From positions 1 through 64,000 of the forward strand of contig SUXJ01000007.1 in the NCBI GenBank assembly GCA_015061005.1: 64,000 nucleotides of DNA. The letters are read 5' to 3'. The position numbers and the translations under genes were made by a program. Shown here piece by piece: positions 54,201 through 62,533 of the stretch (positions are counted from its first letter, which is position 1; every line of letters starts with the position of its first letter). The notes under the pieces are model-generated. The model was not told the DNA's origin. It searched no databases and saw only the letters and a program-made list of their open reading frames with translations. This DNA is from Bacteroidales bacterium. Its GTDB lineage: Bacteria > Bacteroidota > Bacteroidia > Bacteroidales > Muribaculaceae.

Positions 54201-56758
54201 GCCCTCTTTGCGGCATCACTATCAGACTCATCGACACTCTTCACATCATATAACAGCCCATCGACACCTACAACTTTTATTTTGTATGCACCCGACCTGA
54301 TTCCACCCAACACAGCATCATCCAGGTCAAGCTCAAGCGTGTTGAAGAACGAGTGCAAAGAACCTGACTGCTCTATTATCACTCCAGCAGCACCAGTTCC
54401 ACCTGAAATCTCAACAGTGTTGTGTTCGGTCTCTATCCACACATAATCACCGTTTATAGATTTGTCTCCGGCAAAATCGGAATACATACCGATAGTTCCC
54501 AGCTTCTCGGGCGCCTTGTCCATCCATTGTTTTTTATGACCGGTATACTTTCTACTGAAGACATCCCCAATCCTGTCTTCTATGAATAGAACCGCGTAAT
54601 TCTTATTATATCCGTAAGCAGCAACTGTACTCCTTGCATTATTTATATCATTCTCATTATTTATTATCGAGTAGGTACTATAGTCGGTAATCGTACTTTT
54701 ATCGAACGGGACAAAAAAGCCCCACGCCTCGAAGAATGGTGTCAAATCCTCGCCAGCCGCCAAACAGGCATACTTATAAAACTTGAGCGACTCGTTCGAG
54801 GTATATACATCCCCATTCGACGAGGGATATATTGACATAGGATCATTGCGAAGGTATTCGAAAAGTTTAGGATAGAAATTTTTATTCTTACCTGCCGCAT
54901 GATAATATAGCCATAATTGATAAAACATCCTCATTCGGGAATTGGAATCGCGGAAATGCCAAGCAGTGCCCGATTTATACCCCTCGCAATTATCGGCAAC
55001 GGAGCCACCACGGGAAAGAAGATAATCCTGATAGAAAACAGCAACATTTGAAAACAGATTATTGCTTATCTCCGTAGTTCCAACCATATTTATGACATTC
55101 TGGTTCGCGTGTCCTTGTTCGTGGGCAGGTCCCCAAATGTACCCCTGTTTCTCCATCACTTCACCTTGCAGCAACCCCTCTCCGTGCGCAAACTGAATCC
55201 TGTGAGGAGCCTGTGTATATGCACTTAGGGTGGGGATTGTATGAACCAATTGCCTGTTATTGAACACTGATGAGAAATCAGATGTATATGTATGCAATCC
55301 AAGCGGGTCGTTTGCCGTCTCGGCTGCCGATGACACACCCATAACCATATGCTGTGTACTTCCTATCATATCCCATATATCTAAGGCACGATTTATAGAA
55401 GATGCACTATTGTTCCTGAACACGGTCTCCCAACTCGTGTGGAAGACAAACTTGTCACCGAGCACATCATAATACTCAAGACCCACCTTCGAGGCATTAC
55501 TGCTGAGTTCGCCATATATAGCAGCATCGTTCATCGAGCGGTCGTACAAACCGTTTATGCAACCGCCCTCAATATGCACCTCGATATCGGGATAGTTTGC
55601 CAAGGGATAGCTGCTGCTCTGGCTGTTTACAGCATATATCAGATAGAGCATATTCTTGTCGCCGTAGAAAGGAATGATATTGAGACCTGTGCTCAGCTGC
55701 ACCGGGTCGCTGCCTTTAATTGATGTGAGATAATCCTTGCTGTTGTGACCAAGTCCTGCGATATAAAGCGCTGAACCCTGGTTAATATTTCCCTTAACCA
55801 TTACATATATCATATTCATATCACCGGCATAGATGCCTGTCGGGTTGTTCATATTGGAGTATGCACCAACCTTCACAACATTGCTTATCTCCTCGGCTAC
55901 CGAATACGGCTCAATAGTCTGCACCCTGAAGCGCTTTGCAGCAGTGCTTGTCCACGAAACATTACTGTTGTCCCTGTTTGTTTCAGCCCAATTGCCATTG
56001 CACACCTTGAGAGCCATATTCTTCAGTTCCTGGGGTAATGCCTGATATGCCGACGAGGCAACCAGTGCGCTCTGCGACTTGTAAGCACTGCGCAACTCGG
56101 TACAAAGGTTATCGGTAAAGAGAGTGTTAAGGTAGCCTTGGAACTCATCCTTGCGGTTTGCCATATTCTCAAACTCGGCCAATTTGTTCCATTGGGCCTG
56201 CACATCGACACCCGACACTATCTCGATACTCCATAATGATGCATCGGCGGAGCCCATCCAACTGACACAAGTTCCCGAAGCATCACAATGCAGTTTATCG
56301 TAGTAATAATCGCTGTTTCCCGTCTTTTTATTCTCGGCACCAAGTGTATAATATCCATCCCTGCTACACTCCCACAGGTCGGTAGTGAAATAGGTGCTCT
56401 CGCCATCGTGGCTCCCGGTGTAAGAGCCCGCACTCTTCACTGTTCCCCACGGAGTCGAAGAGTTATTGTTGCCCTGCAGATAGCGGCCGTTACTGAGATT
56501 GCGCAACCTGACCTTGTAGCCAATGGGGATTGCATTGTAATAACGTTCCTCGACATACCACAGCTGCGAATAGTCGGCACTGTTGCGGTCGACACAACTG
56601 ACTTTTGAGGCATTGACAGCAGCAGCCTTACCGTTGCTCTTATTTACAAGCTGTACTACAGTACCTTTGGAGAATTGTGCCACAGCCTGCTGCCATGAGA
56701 ATGTCACAGCCAACAGGAGTGCAAAGGAGAAAAGATATTTTTTCTTGTCCATAACCAC
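51266..56758 (-). CDS. giant secreted M60-family (enhancin/mucinase-like) metallopeptidase
   Basis: An 1830-residue exported protein; signal to about 28 (ends AVAQ), third codon MDKKKYL is an alternative start. Residues 30-185 are ricin/beta-trefoil-like (VVQLVNKSNGKAAAVNASK). The M60 core spans about 270-700; its zinc site is AHEQGHANQ (H546-E-x-x-H550) and the downstream Glu in GTTEISNN fits HExGHx(8-28)E. M60 enzymes cut O-glycosylated mucins. Then come more beta-trefoil-like and helical linker parts, an F5/8-type carbohydrate-binding domain (about 1190-1330; IDGLPTTYFHSRWSG), a GEVED-like domain (about 1375-1480) and a tail VIHDLLGRRLDRV..GLYIVNGKK that resembles Bacteroidales sorting ends. 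It is the main cargo of the tRNA-Ser island, with no SusC/SusD beside it. Confidence 0.88.
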   Translation of the reverse strand: MVMDKKKYLFSFALLLAVTFSWQQAVAQFSKGTVVQLVNKSNGKAAAVNASKVSCVDRNSADYSQLWYVEERYYNAIPIGYKVRLRNLSNGRYLQGNNNSSTPWGTVKSAGSYTGSHDGESTYFTTDLWECSRDGYYTLGAENKKTGNSDYYYDKLHCDASGTCVSWMGSADASLWSIEIVSGVDVQAQWNKLAEFENMANRKDEFQGYLNTLFTDNLCTELRSAYKSQSALVASSAYQALPQELKNMALKVCNGNWAETNRDNSNVSWTSTAAKRFRVQTIEPYSVAEEISNVVKVGAYSNMNNPTGIYAGDMNMIYVMVKGNINQGSALYIAGLGHNSKDYLTSIKGSDPVQLSTGLNIIPFYGDKNMLYLIYAVNSQSSSYPLANYPDIEVHIEGGCINGLYDRSMNDAAIYGELSSNASKVGLEYYDVLGDKFVFHTSWETVFRNNSASSINRALDIWDMIGSTQHMVMGVSSAAETANDPLGLHTYTSDFSSVFNNRQLVHTIPTLSAYTQAPHRIQFAHGEGLLQGEVMEKQGYIWGPAHEQGHANQNVINMVGTTEISNNLFSNVAVFYQDYLLSRGGSVADNCEGYKSGTAWHFRDSNSRMRMFYQLWLYYHAAGKNKNFYPKLFEYLRNDPMSIYPSSNGDVYTSNESLKFYKYACLAAGEDLTPFFEAWGFFVPFDKSTITDYSTYSIINNENDINNARSTVAAYGYNKNYAVLFIEDRIGDVFSRKYTGHKKQWMDKAPEKLGTIGMYSDFAGDKSINGDYVWIETEHNTVEISGGTGAAGVIIEQSGSLHSFFNTLELDLDDAVLGGIRSGAYKIKVVGVDGLLYDVKSVDESDSDAAKRAALKLMIDNADEIVRFIDYDGCRVGYYNPIYTAGIELLLVKARGVYNKSLSEEYDIFIDKLAAEMNVLKELGDAVVINVIDGDAYQFENKLHSGNRMYLAANNEVDGTLYPPTGTDRWILEYSGNGAGYYIKNKKNGLYIDEMTSYSQQVYADEKSRSTADVYTLDLTVDRTVSLTGKSYLLHLDAWMNVVGWFSDADASYWFARRVDVSELETAVFRLDKMIARVKWLVDEMGVNVSFSGNVTVSGVEERYTDIITVPQLVSAAMAVQTAVASKNASDVSVSQINSVYGTLEQQYDILKKAYDAANNVELREAYRNLQGCVNELKSYISGGALASRLPLQCDDAGGNYYISSNAEQNAGGGIVDGGGVAALIDGLPTTYFHSRWSGAPVDSPHYLQIDMGAGNAVSDFYFNYSLRENNYHTVPTEIIVSGSNDGVNFDEITVIGRDELLGMEIADNVVYELNSNFATATKNARQLSAIKLMSPGCGEQTVQITDKNRIYNDMTSSTLDVIAGETLTLSFVKDGDWSWLHGYVYIDYENDGFTASVTGSQPNEDLVSYSFYGGENNENVGFNSRGASLSGDGRNVLDVPSFTAPEKPGYYRMRVKADWNSIDPKGDNNSNFGGTIKDVNGSIIDVMLHVSDGADTSLNPSFISDTIVCGRNYRYLRFTVTESACFVNSHTCTAEQMKYNGEYFFSMSEFGITKIDCIEPEGTWFPLYVNDAMALVTNAERMLELSVSVAQFNTCIKEVQQMIELLGRALNTPLPVELTTDETAPVLYRIIYGNAALEYNPVPTDNMFDADAYALNLISLSDTANVSSGQAWYFVKGTDVGQYYLCPLDAAGMVLGSNPAWSQVMEPGDSKVWVEDRTDATRVVQWTMAQKGDDVFNISPVDNAGLLLGRFSGGSQYLGYVDAARASEALFRFGPYVGSEAFIDRVEPVYNGSMVIHDLLGRRLDRVTAPGLYIVNGKKMYLKPAGFSR

Positions 56759-56977
56759 ATTATTTAATTGACATAGTGATGCCCGGGAGATTACCCGGCA
56801 ACAGTCTCAAGCGCACACGGCACTTGCAACAGATACCGGGACATCTGCAGACATCATGCAAACTTAACAATTTTTTTTTACATAATCAAAAGAAAAAACG
56901 GACAAATGAATTGTTATGGCATAATGACACAAGCTATTTTTAACTCTTTAGCCCATTTACACTTCATAATGGGAACA

Positions 56978-57020
56978 AAAAAAAGAAGTGTGCCATTGTA
57001 ATTAGCACACCCCTCTTTTA
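56978..57020 (-). terminator. terminator of the small two-gene unit
   Basis: Minus-strand stem GTGTGC / GCACAC flanked by AAGAG / CTTCTT, then eight T, right after the stop of the YubB-like gene. Confidence 0.65.
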
Positions 57021-57599
57021 CTAGTCAACAACCTGGAACTCGTGAAAACTGTAAAAATAGTCATCTGGATTCTCTTGTTTTTCAACATACTGGTCCAGTG
57101 CGTCCTGTATAGCTGTGAAAGTCGATTCGACTGAATGACCTACCAACTCTTCAACCCACTTTGCCGCTTCTTCTATTGTCCTCCAATATTGAGGCTCTTC
57201 ATAGCAGTCAAGAAAATAGCGTTCCGGAAAATAGTTTCCAGTGTCATCATTAGTATAGTAAACATCACATCCTGGTTCTTCTTCTCTATAATAAACCTTA
57301 ATGGATGGGAACTTCTTTTCAATGCACTCTCTCACACCTTCTTGCTCGCACCATGCTGTAGATTGGTAGATTGTAACAACATTACCTTCTATAGCATAAT
57401 CAGTAATCTCTCCACGGCAACGGTACTTCTCCCAATCGCCACCTAATTTCGTTACAAGATTTCCAAGCCACATAGTTCCAAAACCATTCTTAACAATAGT
57501 TGTCTTACGCTTATCTATATACCTTAATCCTTTGTGTAGTTCCCTTACTTCCTTCAAGTCACCGACACATTTATAAGTTGTATCGCACCAGGTTGGCAT
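57021..57599 (-). CDS. YubB/DUF1281-like protein of Bacteroidales mobile elements
   Basis: A 192-residue soluble protein. Its start, MPTWCDTTYKCVGDLKEV, and WCEQEGVRECIEKKFPSIKV, EEPGCDVYYTND and GNYFPERYFLD are familiar from small proteins on Bacteroides conjugative transposons and plasmids that have a ferredoxin-like YubB fold. No catalytic residues or signal peptide. It follows the 70-residue gene by 2 bases and shares its terminator. The function is unknown, perhaps in element maintenance or anti-defence, which is only a guess. Confidence 0.7.
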   Translation of the reverse strand: MPTWCDTTYKCVGDLKEVRELHKGLRYIDKRKTTIVKNGFGTMWLGNLVTKLGGDWEKYRCRGEITDYAIEGNVVTIYQSTAWCEQEGVRECIEKKFPSIKVYYREEEPGCDVYYTNDDTGNYFPERYFLDCYEEPQYWRTIEEAAKWVEELVGHSVESTFTAIQDALDQYVEKQENPDDYFYSFHEFQVVD

Positions 57600-57601
57600 A
57601 A

Positions 57602-57814
57602 TTAAAAACCAATTTTACGTTCGGAAGGCTCGTTTGTAACCATCCAAACAGAGTTAGACAAATCAAGATTATACCTCTCTTCTAACGTACTCAGAAATGA
57701 TTCCATATCCTCGTACTTTTCAGACTCAGCCAATTCTGCATCGGTCAGTCTTATCTTCAAAATCTCTCCTGATTGAGGATTGAAATTGAGGATTACAATA
57801 AATCGTTGTTCCAT
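57602..57814 (-). CDS. small acidic protein, mobile-element associated
   Basis: A 70-residue protein beginning MEQRFIVILNFNPQSGEIL, with a predicted beta-alpha-alpha-beta layout and an acidic middle (DAELAESEKYEDMESFL). No known motif. The gene ends 2 bases before the YubB-like gene, so the pair is an operon, possibly with related or interacting products. Confidence 0.6.
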   Translation of the reverse strand: MEQRFIVILNFNPQSGEILKIRLTDAELAESEKYEDMESFLSTLEERYNLDLSNSVWMVTNEPSERKIGF

Positions 57815-57892
57815 TGTTTCTACTTTTAGTTAATACGTTTTGTTCTGATAAACATGAGTCGAGTTATAAAAGGGTTCTCTCTCATGATTGAA

Positions 57893-58126
57893 TTACGAGC
57901 CGCCGATTGATTCTTTAAATTCAGAAAGACACCTATTAATTTCTGTGGCAGTAGCATATCTTCCCACTATTTGATGTGTGGTACCTTTCTTTGCTTTTTG
58001 TTGGTCTATATCCCATTTCTCTTGTTGAGCATAAAATCCACGTTTATTATTCCACCTAACGCGTACAACTACTCTGTTGTCACGTTTGTCAACTAAATTT
58101 CTAATGTTGTACTTAATTTCTATCAT
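57893..58126 (-). pseudogene. integrase remnant: N-terminal arm-type DNA-binding domain only
   Basis: A 77-residue frame: MIEIKYNIRNLVDKRDNRVV, then VRVRWNNKRGFYAQQEKWD and QQKAKKGTTHQIV. This resembles the arm-binding domain that opens Bacteroidales tyrosine recombinases (about 400 residues). A stop follows directly and no core-binding or catalytic domain is found downstream. Its place 220 bases inside the distal copy of the tRNA repeat is where the integrase of a tRNA-Ser element could lie. A free-standing small DNA-binding protein cannot be excluded. Confidence 0.6.
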
Positions 58127-58345
58127 ATCTCTTTATTTTATAGGTTATTATGTGATTGCTTATCACTGCGCACACACCTATTCTTAGACAAAGGTACAAG
58201 ATTAATGGCGATTCTAAATCTGCACCCCCCTTTGTTGAGAATACAAAAGAAAATATGACAATAAAAGATAGTTACGAAAGTTTGAATATTCTGATAGACA
58301 GTCAGTTGTAATCTGTGATAATCATGGACTGTCTTTTTGAACTTT

Positions 58346-58358
58346 CCTCTCTCTCCGC
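58346..58358 (+). repeat. attachment-site core, distal copy
   Basis: CCTCTCTCTCCGC, identical to the last 13 bases at the tRNA-Ser 3' end (50508-50520), on the same strand. The flanking bases differ on both sides except for one T two bases upstream. Confidence 0.7.
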
Positions 58359-58363
58359 AAAGT

Positions 58364-58405
58364 GCGAGCTGATTAGTTGAATCGACAATCAGCTCGCCGT
58401 TATTT
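58364..58405 (+). terminator. probable original terminator of tRNA-Ser, now displaced
   Basis: A perfect 11-base stem (GCGAGCTGATT / AATCAGCTCGC, 12-base loop) followed by CGTTATTTTGTCTTT. If the island were removed between the two 13-base repeats, this hairpin would start 6 bases after the tRNA, where a tRNA terminator is expected. No plus-strand gene precedes it now. Confidence 0.6.
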
Positions 58406-58426
58406 TGTCTTTATATAACCAGATAA

Positions 58427-58467
58427 AGAAAACCGTAGAGATTTCGGGTTAGGAAATTTCTACGATT
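58427..58467 (-). terminator. terminator of the ruvB operon
   Basis: Minus-strand stem CGTAGAAATTTC / GAAATCTCTACG (one mismatch) with a 7-base loop, then GGTTTTCTTT, next to the ruvB stop. Confidence 0.7.
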
Positions 58468-58471
58468 TACG

Positions 58472-59563
58472 TTAGAAAAGGGTATTTTCGGAGTTTGGAA
58501 GAGAGATTCCGAGGTGAGAGTATGCCAAGGGCGTTACTTGGCGACCGCGCGGCGTACGCGATATGAAACCTTCTTTAATTAGATAAGGCTCATAGACTTC
58601 TTCAACAGTGCCCGGGTCCTCACCTATGGCAGTGGCTATCGTTGTAAGACCGACGGGGCCACCTCCAAATTTGTCTATCACTGTCCTGAGCAATTTATTA
58701 TCGATTTCATCAAGACCGTATTTATCAATATTAAGCGCTTCAAGGGCATAACGGGCAATATCGGCATCAATTGCTCCAGAGCCTTTTACTTGAGCGAAAT
58801 CACGGACACGTCGGAGCAATGCATTCGCAATACGGGGAGTTCCACGACTACGCATGGCAATTTCAGAAGCTGCACTATCGGAGCATTTGACTTTCAAGAG
58901 CGCAGCAGAGCGCAACACGATGCGTTTGAGCACGTCATGGTCATAGTATTCCAAGTGGAAGTTAATTCCGAAACGAGCTCTGAGCGGAGCCGTTAGCAAT
59001 CCGCTCCGAGTCGTTGCCCCAACAAGTGTGAAGGGGCTGAGGGTGAGTTGTACGGACCTTGCACCGGGGCCCTTATCTATCATGATGTCGATTTTATAGT
59101 CCTCCATTGCAGAGTAGAGATACTCTTCAACAACCGGACTCAGACGATGAATTTCATCGATAAACAAGACATCGTTTGGCTCAAGAGAAGTAAGTATGCC
59201 CGCCAAATCTCCGGGTTTGTCAAGCACGGGGCCCGAAGTGACTTTCATCCCCACCCCCAATTCGTTAGCAATAATGCCGCTGAGAGTGGTTTTGCCCAGT
59301 CCGGGCGGGCCATGCAATAGAGTATGGTCGAGCGCTTCGCCACGCATACGCGCAGCAGCCACGAAAACTTTGAGATTTTCAACGATTTTATCTTGACCTG
59401 AGAAGGCGTTGAATTGCGAAGGACGCAGAGCCTTTTCAACATCACGTTCCGACTCAATAGCAGGCTTCACGGCCTCGGCACGAATGTCGAGGTCGCGAGC
59501 CGTATCGTCGAAATCGGGAGTTAATTCCGAATCAAAATTATTTATATTACTTTTTCGAGCCAT
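58472..59563 (-). CDS. ruvB: Holliday junction branch-migration helicase subunit RuvB
   Basis: A 363-residue AAA+ ATPase that, as hexamers with RuvA, drives movement of Holliday junctions in recombination repair. Motifs: a [18 protein letters not shown] start region, Walker [11 protein letters not shown], Walker [13 protein letters not shown], sensor [21 protein letters not shown] and the C-terminal winged helix with [25 protein letters not shown] and RTPRGRQVT. The N-terminus has about 25 extra residues. Its start overlaps the DUF4254 gene end by 17 bases. Last gene of a four-gene operon and first core gene beyond the tRNA-Ser island. Confidence 0.97.
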   Translation of the reverse strand: MARKSNINNFDSELTPDFDDTARDLDIRAEAVKPAIESERDVEKALRPSQFNAFSGQDKIVENLKVFVAAARMRGEALDHTLLHGPPGLGKTTLSGIIANELGVGMKVTSGPVLDKPGDLAGILTSLEPNDVLFIDEIHRLSPVVEEYLYSAMEDYKIDIMIDKGPGARSVQLTLSPFTLVGATTRSGLLTAPLRARFGINFHLEYYDHDVLKRIVLRSAALLKVKCSDSAASEIAMRSRGTPRIANALLRRVRDFAQVKGSGAIDADIARYALEALNIDKYGLDEIDNKLLRTVIDKFGGGPVGLTTIATAIGEDPGTVEEVYEPYLIKEGFISRTPRGRQVTPLAYSHLGISLPNSENTLF

Positions 59564-60155
59564 AGAGAACCGGATTGGTGGCCGGATCGTTATACATCTT
59601 CATTTGGCAATATACTTTCATGTACTTTCGCCCTGCGGCAATGTCATCGAGCAAGGCATCAATGGCCGAGATGAGATCGGCTCTCTGTTCGAGCAGAACG
59701 TTGAGTTTTGCTTGGCATCGTTCCTTATGATCAGAGGCGGCATCGGGGCGTTGCACTTCGGCATTCATGTGGTATATCTTCAGTGCCAGGATAGACAGAC
59801 GATCCATAGCCCATGCAGGGCTTTCGGTGTTGATTGAGGCATCTGCAAGAGGCTTCACATCGGCAAACTGAGTGCGAAAATACGTGTCCAACTCTTCAAC
59901 CATGTCGGTTCGCACCTGATTGCTGCGATCAATCCGTCGCTTTAATTCAAGAGCGGCAACCGGGTCAATTTCAGGGTCACGTATAATATCTTCAAGATGC
60001 CACTGCACAGCATCCACCCAGTTCTTTCCATACAATACGGCATTAATTGATTCCGTATCATAGGGATTTATCAAAGGTGCATCAATGTTATCGGTGATAT
60101 GATAAGCATTGGTGGCTTCTTCAAAAATGGCGTAGGCTCTTTGAGTAAAAGTCAT
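59547..60155 (-). CDS. DUF4254-family protein
   Basis: A 202-residue, mostly helical soluble protein with DUF4254 features such as [60 protein letters not shown] and the end [18 protein letters not shown]. The family is widespread in Bacteroidetes and its function is unknown; in other genomes it often lies near glycosyltransferase genes. Here it lies 6 bases after the ROK gene and overlaps ruvB, so it is translated with both. Confidence 0.85.
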   Translation of the reverse strand: MTFTQRAYAIFEEATNAYHITDNIDAPLINPYDTESINAVLYGKNWVDAVQWHLEDIIRDPEIDPVAALELKRRIDRSNQVRTDMVEELDTYFRTQFADVKPLADASINTESPAWAMDRLSILALKIYHMNAEVQRPDAASDHKERCQAKLNVLLEQRADLISAIDALLDDIAAGRKYMKVYCQMKMYNDPATNPVLYGSKK

Positions 60156-60161
60156 AGGTTA

Positions 60162-61148
60162 TTAGAGAGTGTTGTTGGTGTCGGCAAGGCGCATTGCATC
60201 CCAACCGAGAGCACTTGCACCAAGGACTGCCGCATCTGCTTCTTTGAGTTCGGAGCTGAGGATTTTCACTTTTCCACGATGGAACGAGAGCGCATTTTTA
60301 TCGAATGCTTCTCGCATGGGCTTGAAAAGCATTTCACCACTCTTGGCCAATCCGCCGAAAATAACGAAAGCTTCCGGCGAAGAGAATGCTGCAAAGTCAG
60401 CAAGTGATTCGCCGAGCACTCGACCGGTAAACTCGAAAACATTCTTGGCGATTTCATCACCTTGAATAGCAGCATCATAGACATCTTTTGAGGTTAGATC
60501 CGCACTGGGGATATTTCGAAGCAAAGAAGGAACATTGGGTGATGCTTCAAGGAACTCCAACGCAGAGCGCTTCACACCGGTAGCTGATGTATATGTTTCC
60601 AAGCAACCACAACGACCGCAACCGCAAGGACGTCCACCACGGCGCACAATGCAGTGGCCCAACTCTCCGGCAAGGCCATCGGCGCCATAAATCATTTGAC
60701 CATTAGCAACAACTCCGGAACCGACACCGGTGCCGAGAGTAATCATAATAAAGTCACGCATGCCGCGCGCTGCACCATAGGTCATTTCACCGATTGCAGC
60801 GGCATTGGCATCGTTAGTAATAGCAACGGGAATACCAAATTTGGCTTCAAGTTGAGCAGCGATGTCGAGCTCTCCTTTCCAAATCAGATTTGCAGCATCA
60901 ATAATCTTGCCGGTATAGTAATTTGCGTTGGGAGCCCCTACCCCGATGCCTCCAATCTTACCAACAGCATCGTTGGCTTCAATGAGTTTGGTAGCCTCAA
61001 CATAGATTTCATCGATATAGTCTTCAAAGACGGGGTGTTTGGCAGTTTTGATGGCTCCGGATGCAATAACCGAGCCTCGAGCATCGACAATGCCAAAGAC
61101 GGTGTTAGTTCCGCCTATGTCAATACCCAATACGTAAGGTTTAGTCAT
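60162..61148 (-). CDS. ROK-family sugar kinase (glucokinase-like)
   Basis: A 328-residue kinase that should phosphorylate glucose or a related hexose with ATP. Seen: phosphate-binding GIDIGGTNTVFGIVDARG, TNDANAAAIGEMTYGAARGM with the catalytic-type aspartate, the second ATP site MITLGTGVGSGVV, and ELGHCIVRRGGRPCGCGRCG followed by CLETY, the ROK zinc motif. No helix-turn-helix domain, so it is an enzyme rather than a repressor. It lies 13 bases after the dehydrogenase gene. Glucokinase is most likely; N-acetylmannosamine kinase-type specificity cannot be excluded, and the sialidase gene next door makes that worth testing. Confidence 0.88.
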   Translation of the reverse strand: MTKPYVLGIDIGGTNTVFGIVDARGSVIASGAIKTAKHPVFEDYIDEIYVEATKLIEANDAVGKIGGIGVGAPNANYYTGKIIDAANLIWKGELDIAAQLEAKFGIPVAITNDANAAAIGEMTYGAARGMRDFIMITLGTGVGSGVVANGQMIYGADGLAGELGHCIVRRGGRPCGCGRCGCLETYTSATGVKRSALEFLEASPNVPSLLRNIPSADLTSKDVYDAAIQGDEIAKNVFEFTGRVLGESLADFAAFSSPEAFVIFGGLAKSGEMLFKPMREAFDKNALSFHRGKVKILSSELKEADAAVLGASALGWDAMRLADTNNTL

Positions 61149-61161
61149 GATATTATAGGGG

Positions 61162-62385
61162 TTAAAGTTTATCTACTTCCAAGTCTCCATTAAACACTTC
61201 CTCCCAAGGCAGACCATTGAGAGCCAACTGTTCGAGGAATGGATCGGGATCAAATTCTTCAACATTGCGCACACCTTTGAGGTTCCACTTGCCTGTGAGG
61301 AACATCATCGCACCACACATTGCAGGCACGCCGGTTGTGTAGCTCACGGCTTGCATACCTGTTTCTTTATAGGCCGCCTCATGGCTGCAATTGTTGTAGA
61401 TATAATATGTCATGGGCTTGCCTTCCTTATCCTTGCCTGCAATACGGCAACCAATTGAGGTTTCGCCATGATAGTTTTCACCGAGATCTTGCGGATTGGG
61501 CAATACGGCCTTGAGGAACTGTAAGGGCACGATCTTCACTCCGTTATATTCCACTTCATCGATTCGCGCCATGCCGATATTTTGGATTACGCGAAGGTGA
61601 GTCAAATATTCTTGTCCGAAAGTCATCCAGAAACGAGCTCGTTTGATGGTTGGATAGTTAATGACAAGGCTTTCGAGTTCTTCATGATATAGCAAATAGC
61701 TGTCTCGCTGACCGATACGCGGATAAGTTAATTGACCGTGAATTTCTAACGGGCCGGTGGTAACCCACTTGCCGTCTTGCCAATAACGTCCGTTTTGAGT
61801 GATTTCGCGAATATTGATTTCGGGATTAAAGTTAGTGGCAAAGGCCTTTCCATGATCACCGGCATTGCAGTCAACAATGTCGAGATATTCCATTTCAGAG
61901 AAATAGTGTTTGGCGGCATATGCAGTAAACACGCCGCTAACTCCGGGATCAAATCCGCAACCAAGAATGGCAGTCAACCCGGCTTTTTCGAAGCGTTCAC
62001 GGTAAGCCCATTGCCATGAATATTCAAAATGAGCCTCATCTTTGGGCTCATAGTTGGCAGTGTCGAGATAATTAACGCCACACTGCAAACAAGCTTCCAT
62101 GATAGCTAAATCCTGATATGGAAGCGCCACGTTTATTACCAACTGCGGTTTGTGGCGATTGAGGAGTTCTACGAGTTCTTCGACCGAATCGGCATCAACG
62201 CGATCGGTAAGGATTGAAGGCGCTTGGGGCACAGCAGCACGAATAGCATCTGCCACAGCGTCACACTTACTTTGTGTACGGCTTGCGATAACGATTTCAG
62301 GGCCAAACACTTCGGGATGTTGCGCACATTTATGAGCCACTACAGTGCCCACACCACCTGCGCCAATAATGATGACTTTAGCCAT
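61162..62385 (-). CDS. carboxynorspermidine synthase (saccharopine dehydrogenase family)
   Basis: A 407-residue NAD(P)-dependent dehydrogenase: MAKVIIIGAGGVGTVVAHKC is the Rossmann start, followed by VINVALPYQDLAIMEACLQ, GVNYLDTANYEPKDEAHFEY, AILGCGFDPGVSGVFTAYA and the C-terminal SYTTGVPAMCGAMMFLTGKW. Such proteins are the carboxy(nor)spermidine dehydrogenases that reductively join aspartate semialdehyde to a diamine in the alternative polyamine route common in Bacteroidetes; lysine-biosynthesis saccharopine enzymes are less similar. The decarboxylase (NspC) is not in the window. First gene of the operon ending in ruvB. Confidence 0.88.
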   Translation of the reverse strand: MAKVIIIGAGGVGTVVAHKCAQHPEVFGPEIVIASRTQSKCDAVADAIRAAVPQAPSILTDRVDADSVEELVELLNRHKPQLVINVALPYQDLAIMEACLQCGVNYLDTANYEPKDEAHFEYSWQWAYRERFEKAGLTAILGCGFDPGVSGVFTAYAAKHYFSEMEYLDIVDCNAGDHGKAFATNFNPEINIREITQNGRYWQDGKWVTTGPLEIHGQLTYPRIGQRDSYLLYHEELESLVINYPTIKRARFWMTFGQEYLTHLRVIQNIGMARIDEVEYNGVKIVPLQFLKAVLPNPQDLGENYHGETSIGCRIAGKDKEGKPMTYYIYNNCSHEAAYKETGMQAVSYTTGVPAMCGAMMFLTGKWNLKGVRNVEEFDPDPFLEQLALNGLPWEEVFNGDLEVDKL

Positions 62386-62477
62386 TTACTTCGGATTTGT
62401 TAAGATATGTTTTTTCAATTTGACCGCTAATTTACGAATTTATCCTCATTTCTGCAAAAAGAAATCTTTCAACGCAT

Positions 62478-62515
62478 AAAAATGAAGAACCCACAGCATT
62501 TGCAGGTTCTTCATT
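62478..62515 (-). terminator. terminator of the sialidase gene
   Basis: A perfect 11-base stem (AATGAAGAACC / GGTTCTTCATT) with a 13-base loop and, on the minus strand, a T-run, 18 bases after the stop. Confidence 0.85.
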
Positions 62516-62533
62516 ATGGGAAAAATGCAGGTC

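Larger units (their letters stand above)
50508..58358. mobile_element. putative decaying genomic island in tRNA-Ser
   Basis: The stretch between two copies of the tRNA-Ser 3' end. It contains an IS30-type remnant, tandem repeats, the M60 protease gene, two small proteins typical of Bacteroidales mobile elements and an integrase N-terminal stump. Outside it, on the right, a hairpin with T-rich tail (58364-58405) looks like the original tRNA terminator, pushed away by the insertion. No complete integrase, relaxase or conjugation gene is left, so it is probably no longer mobile on its own. Confidence 0.6.
58127..58471. other. intergenic region holding the distal island end
   Basis: About 345 bases. 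The left part is AT-rich with no gene; the right part carries the distal 13-base repeat (58346-58358), the presumed old tRNA terminator (58364-58405) and the ruvB terminator. Confidence 0.6.
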
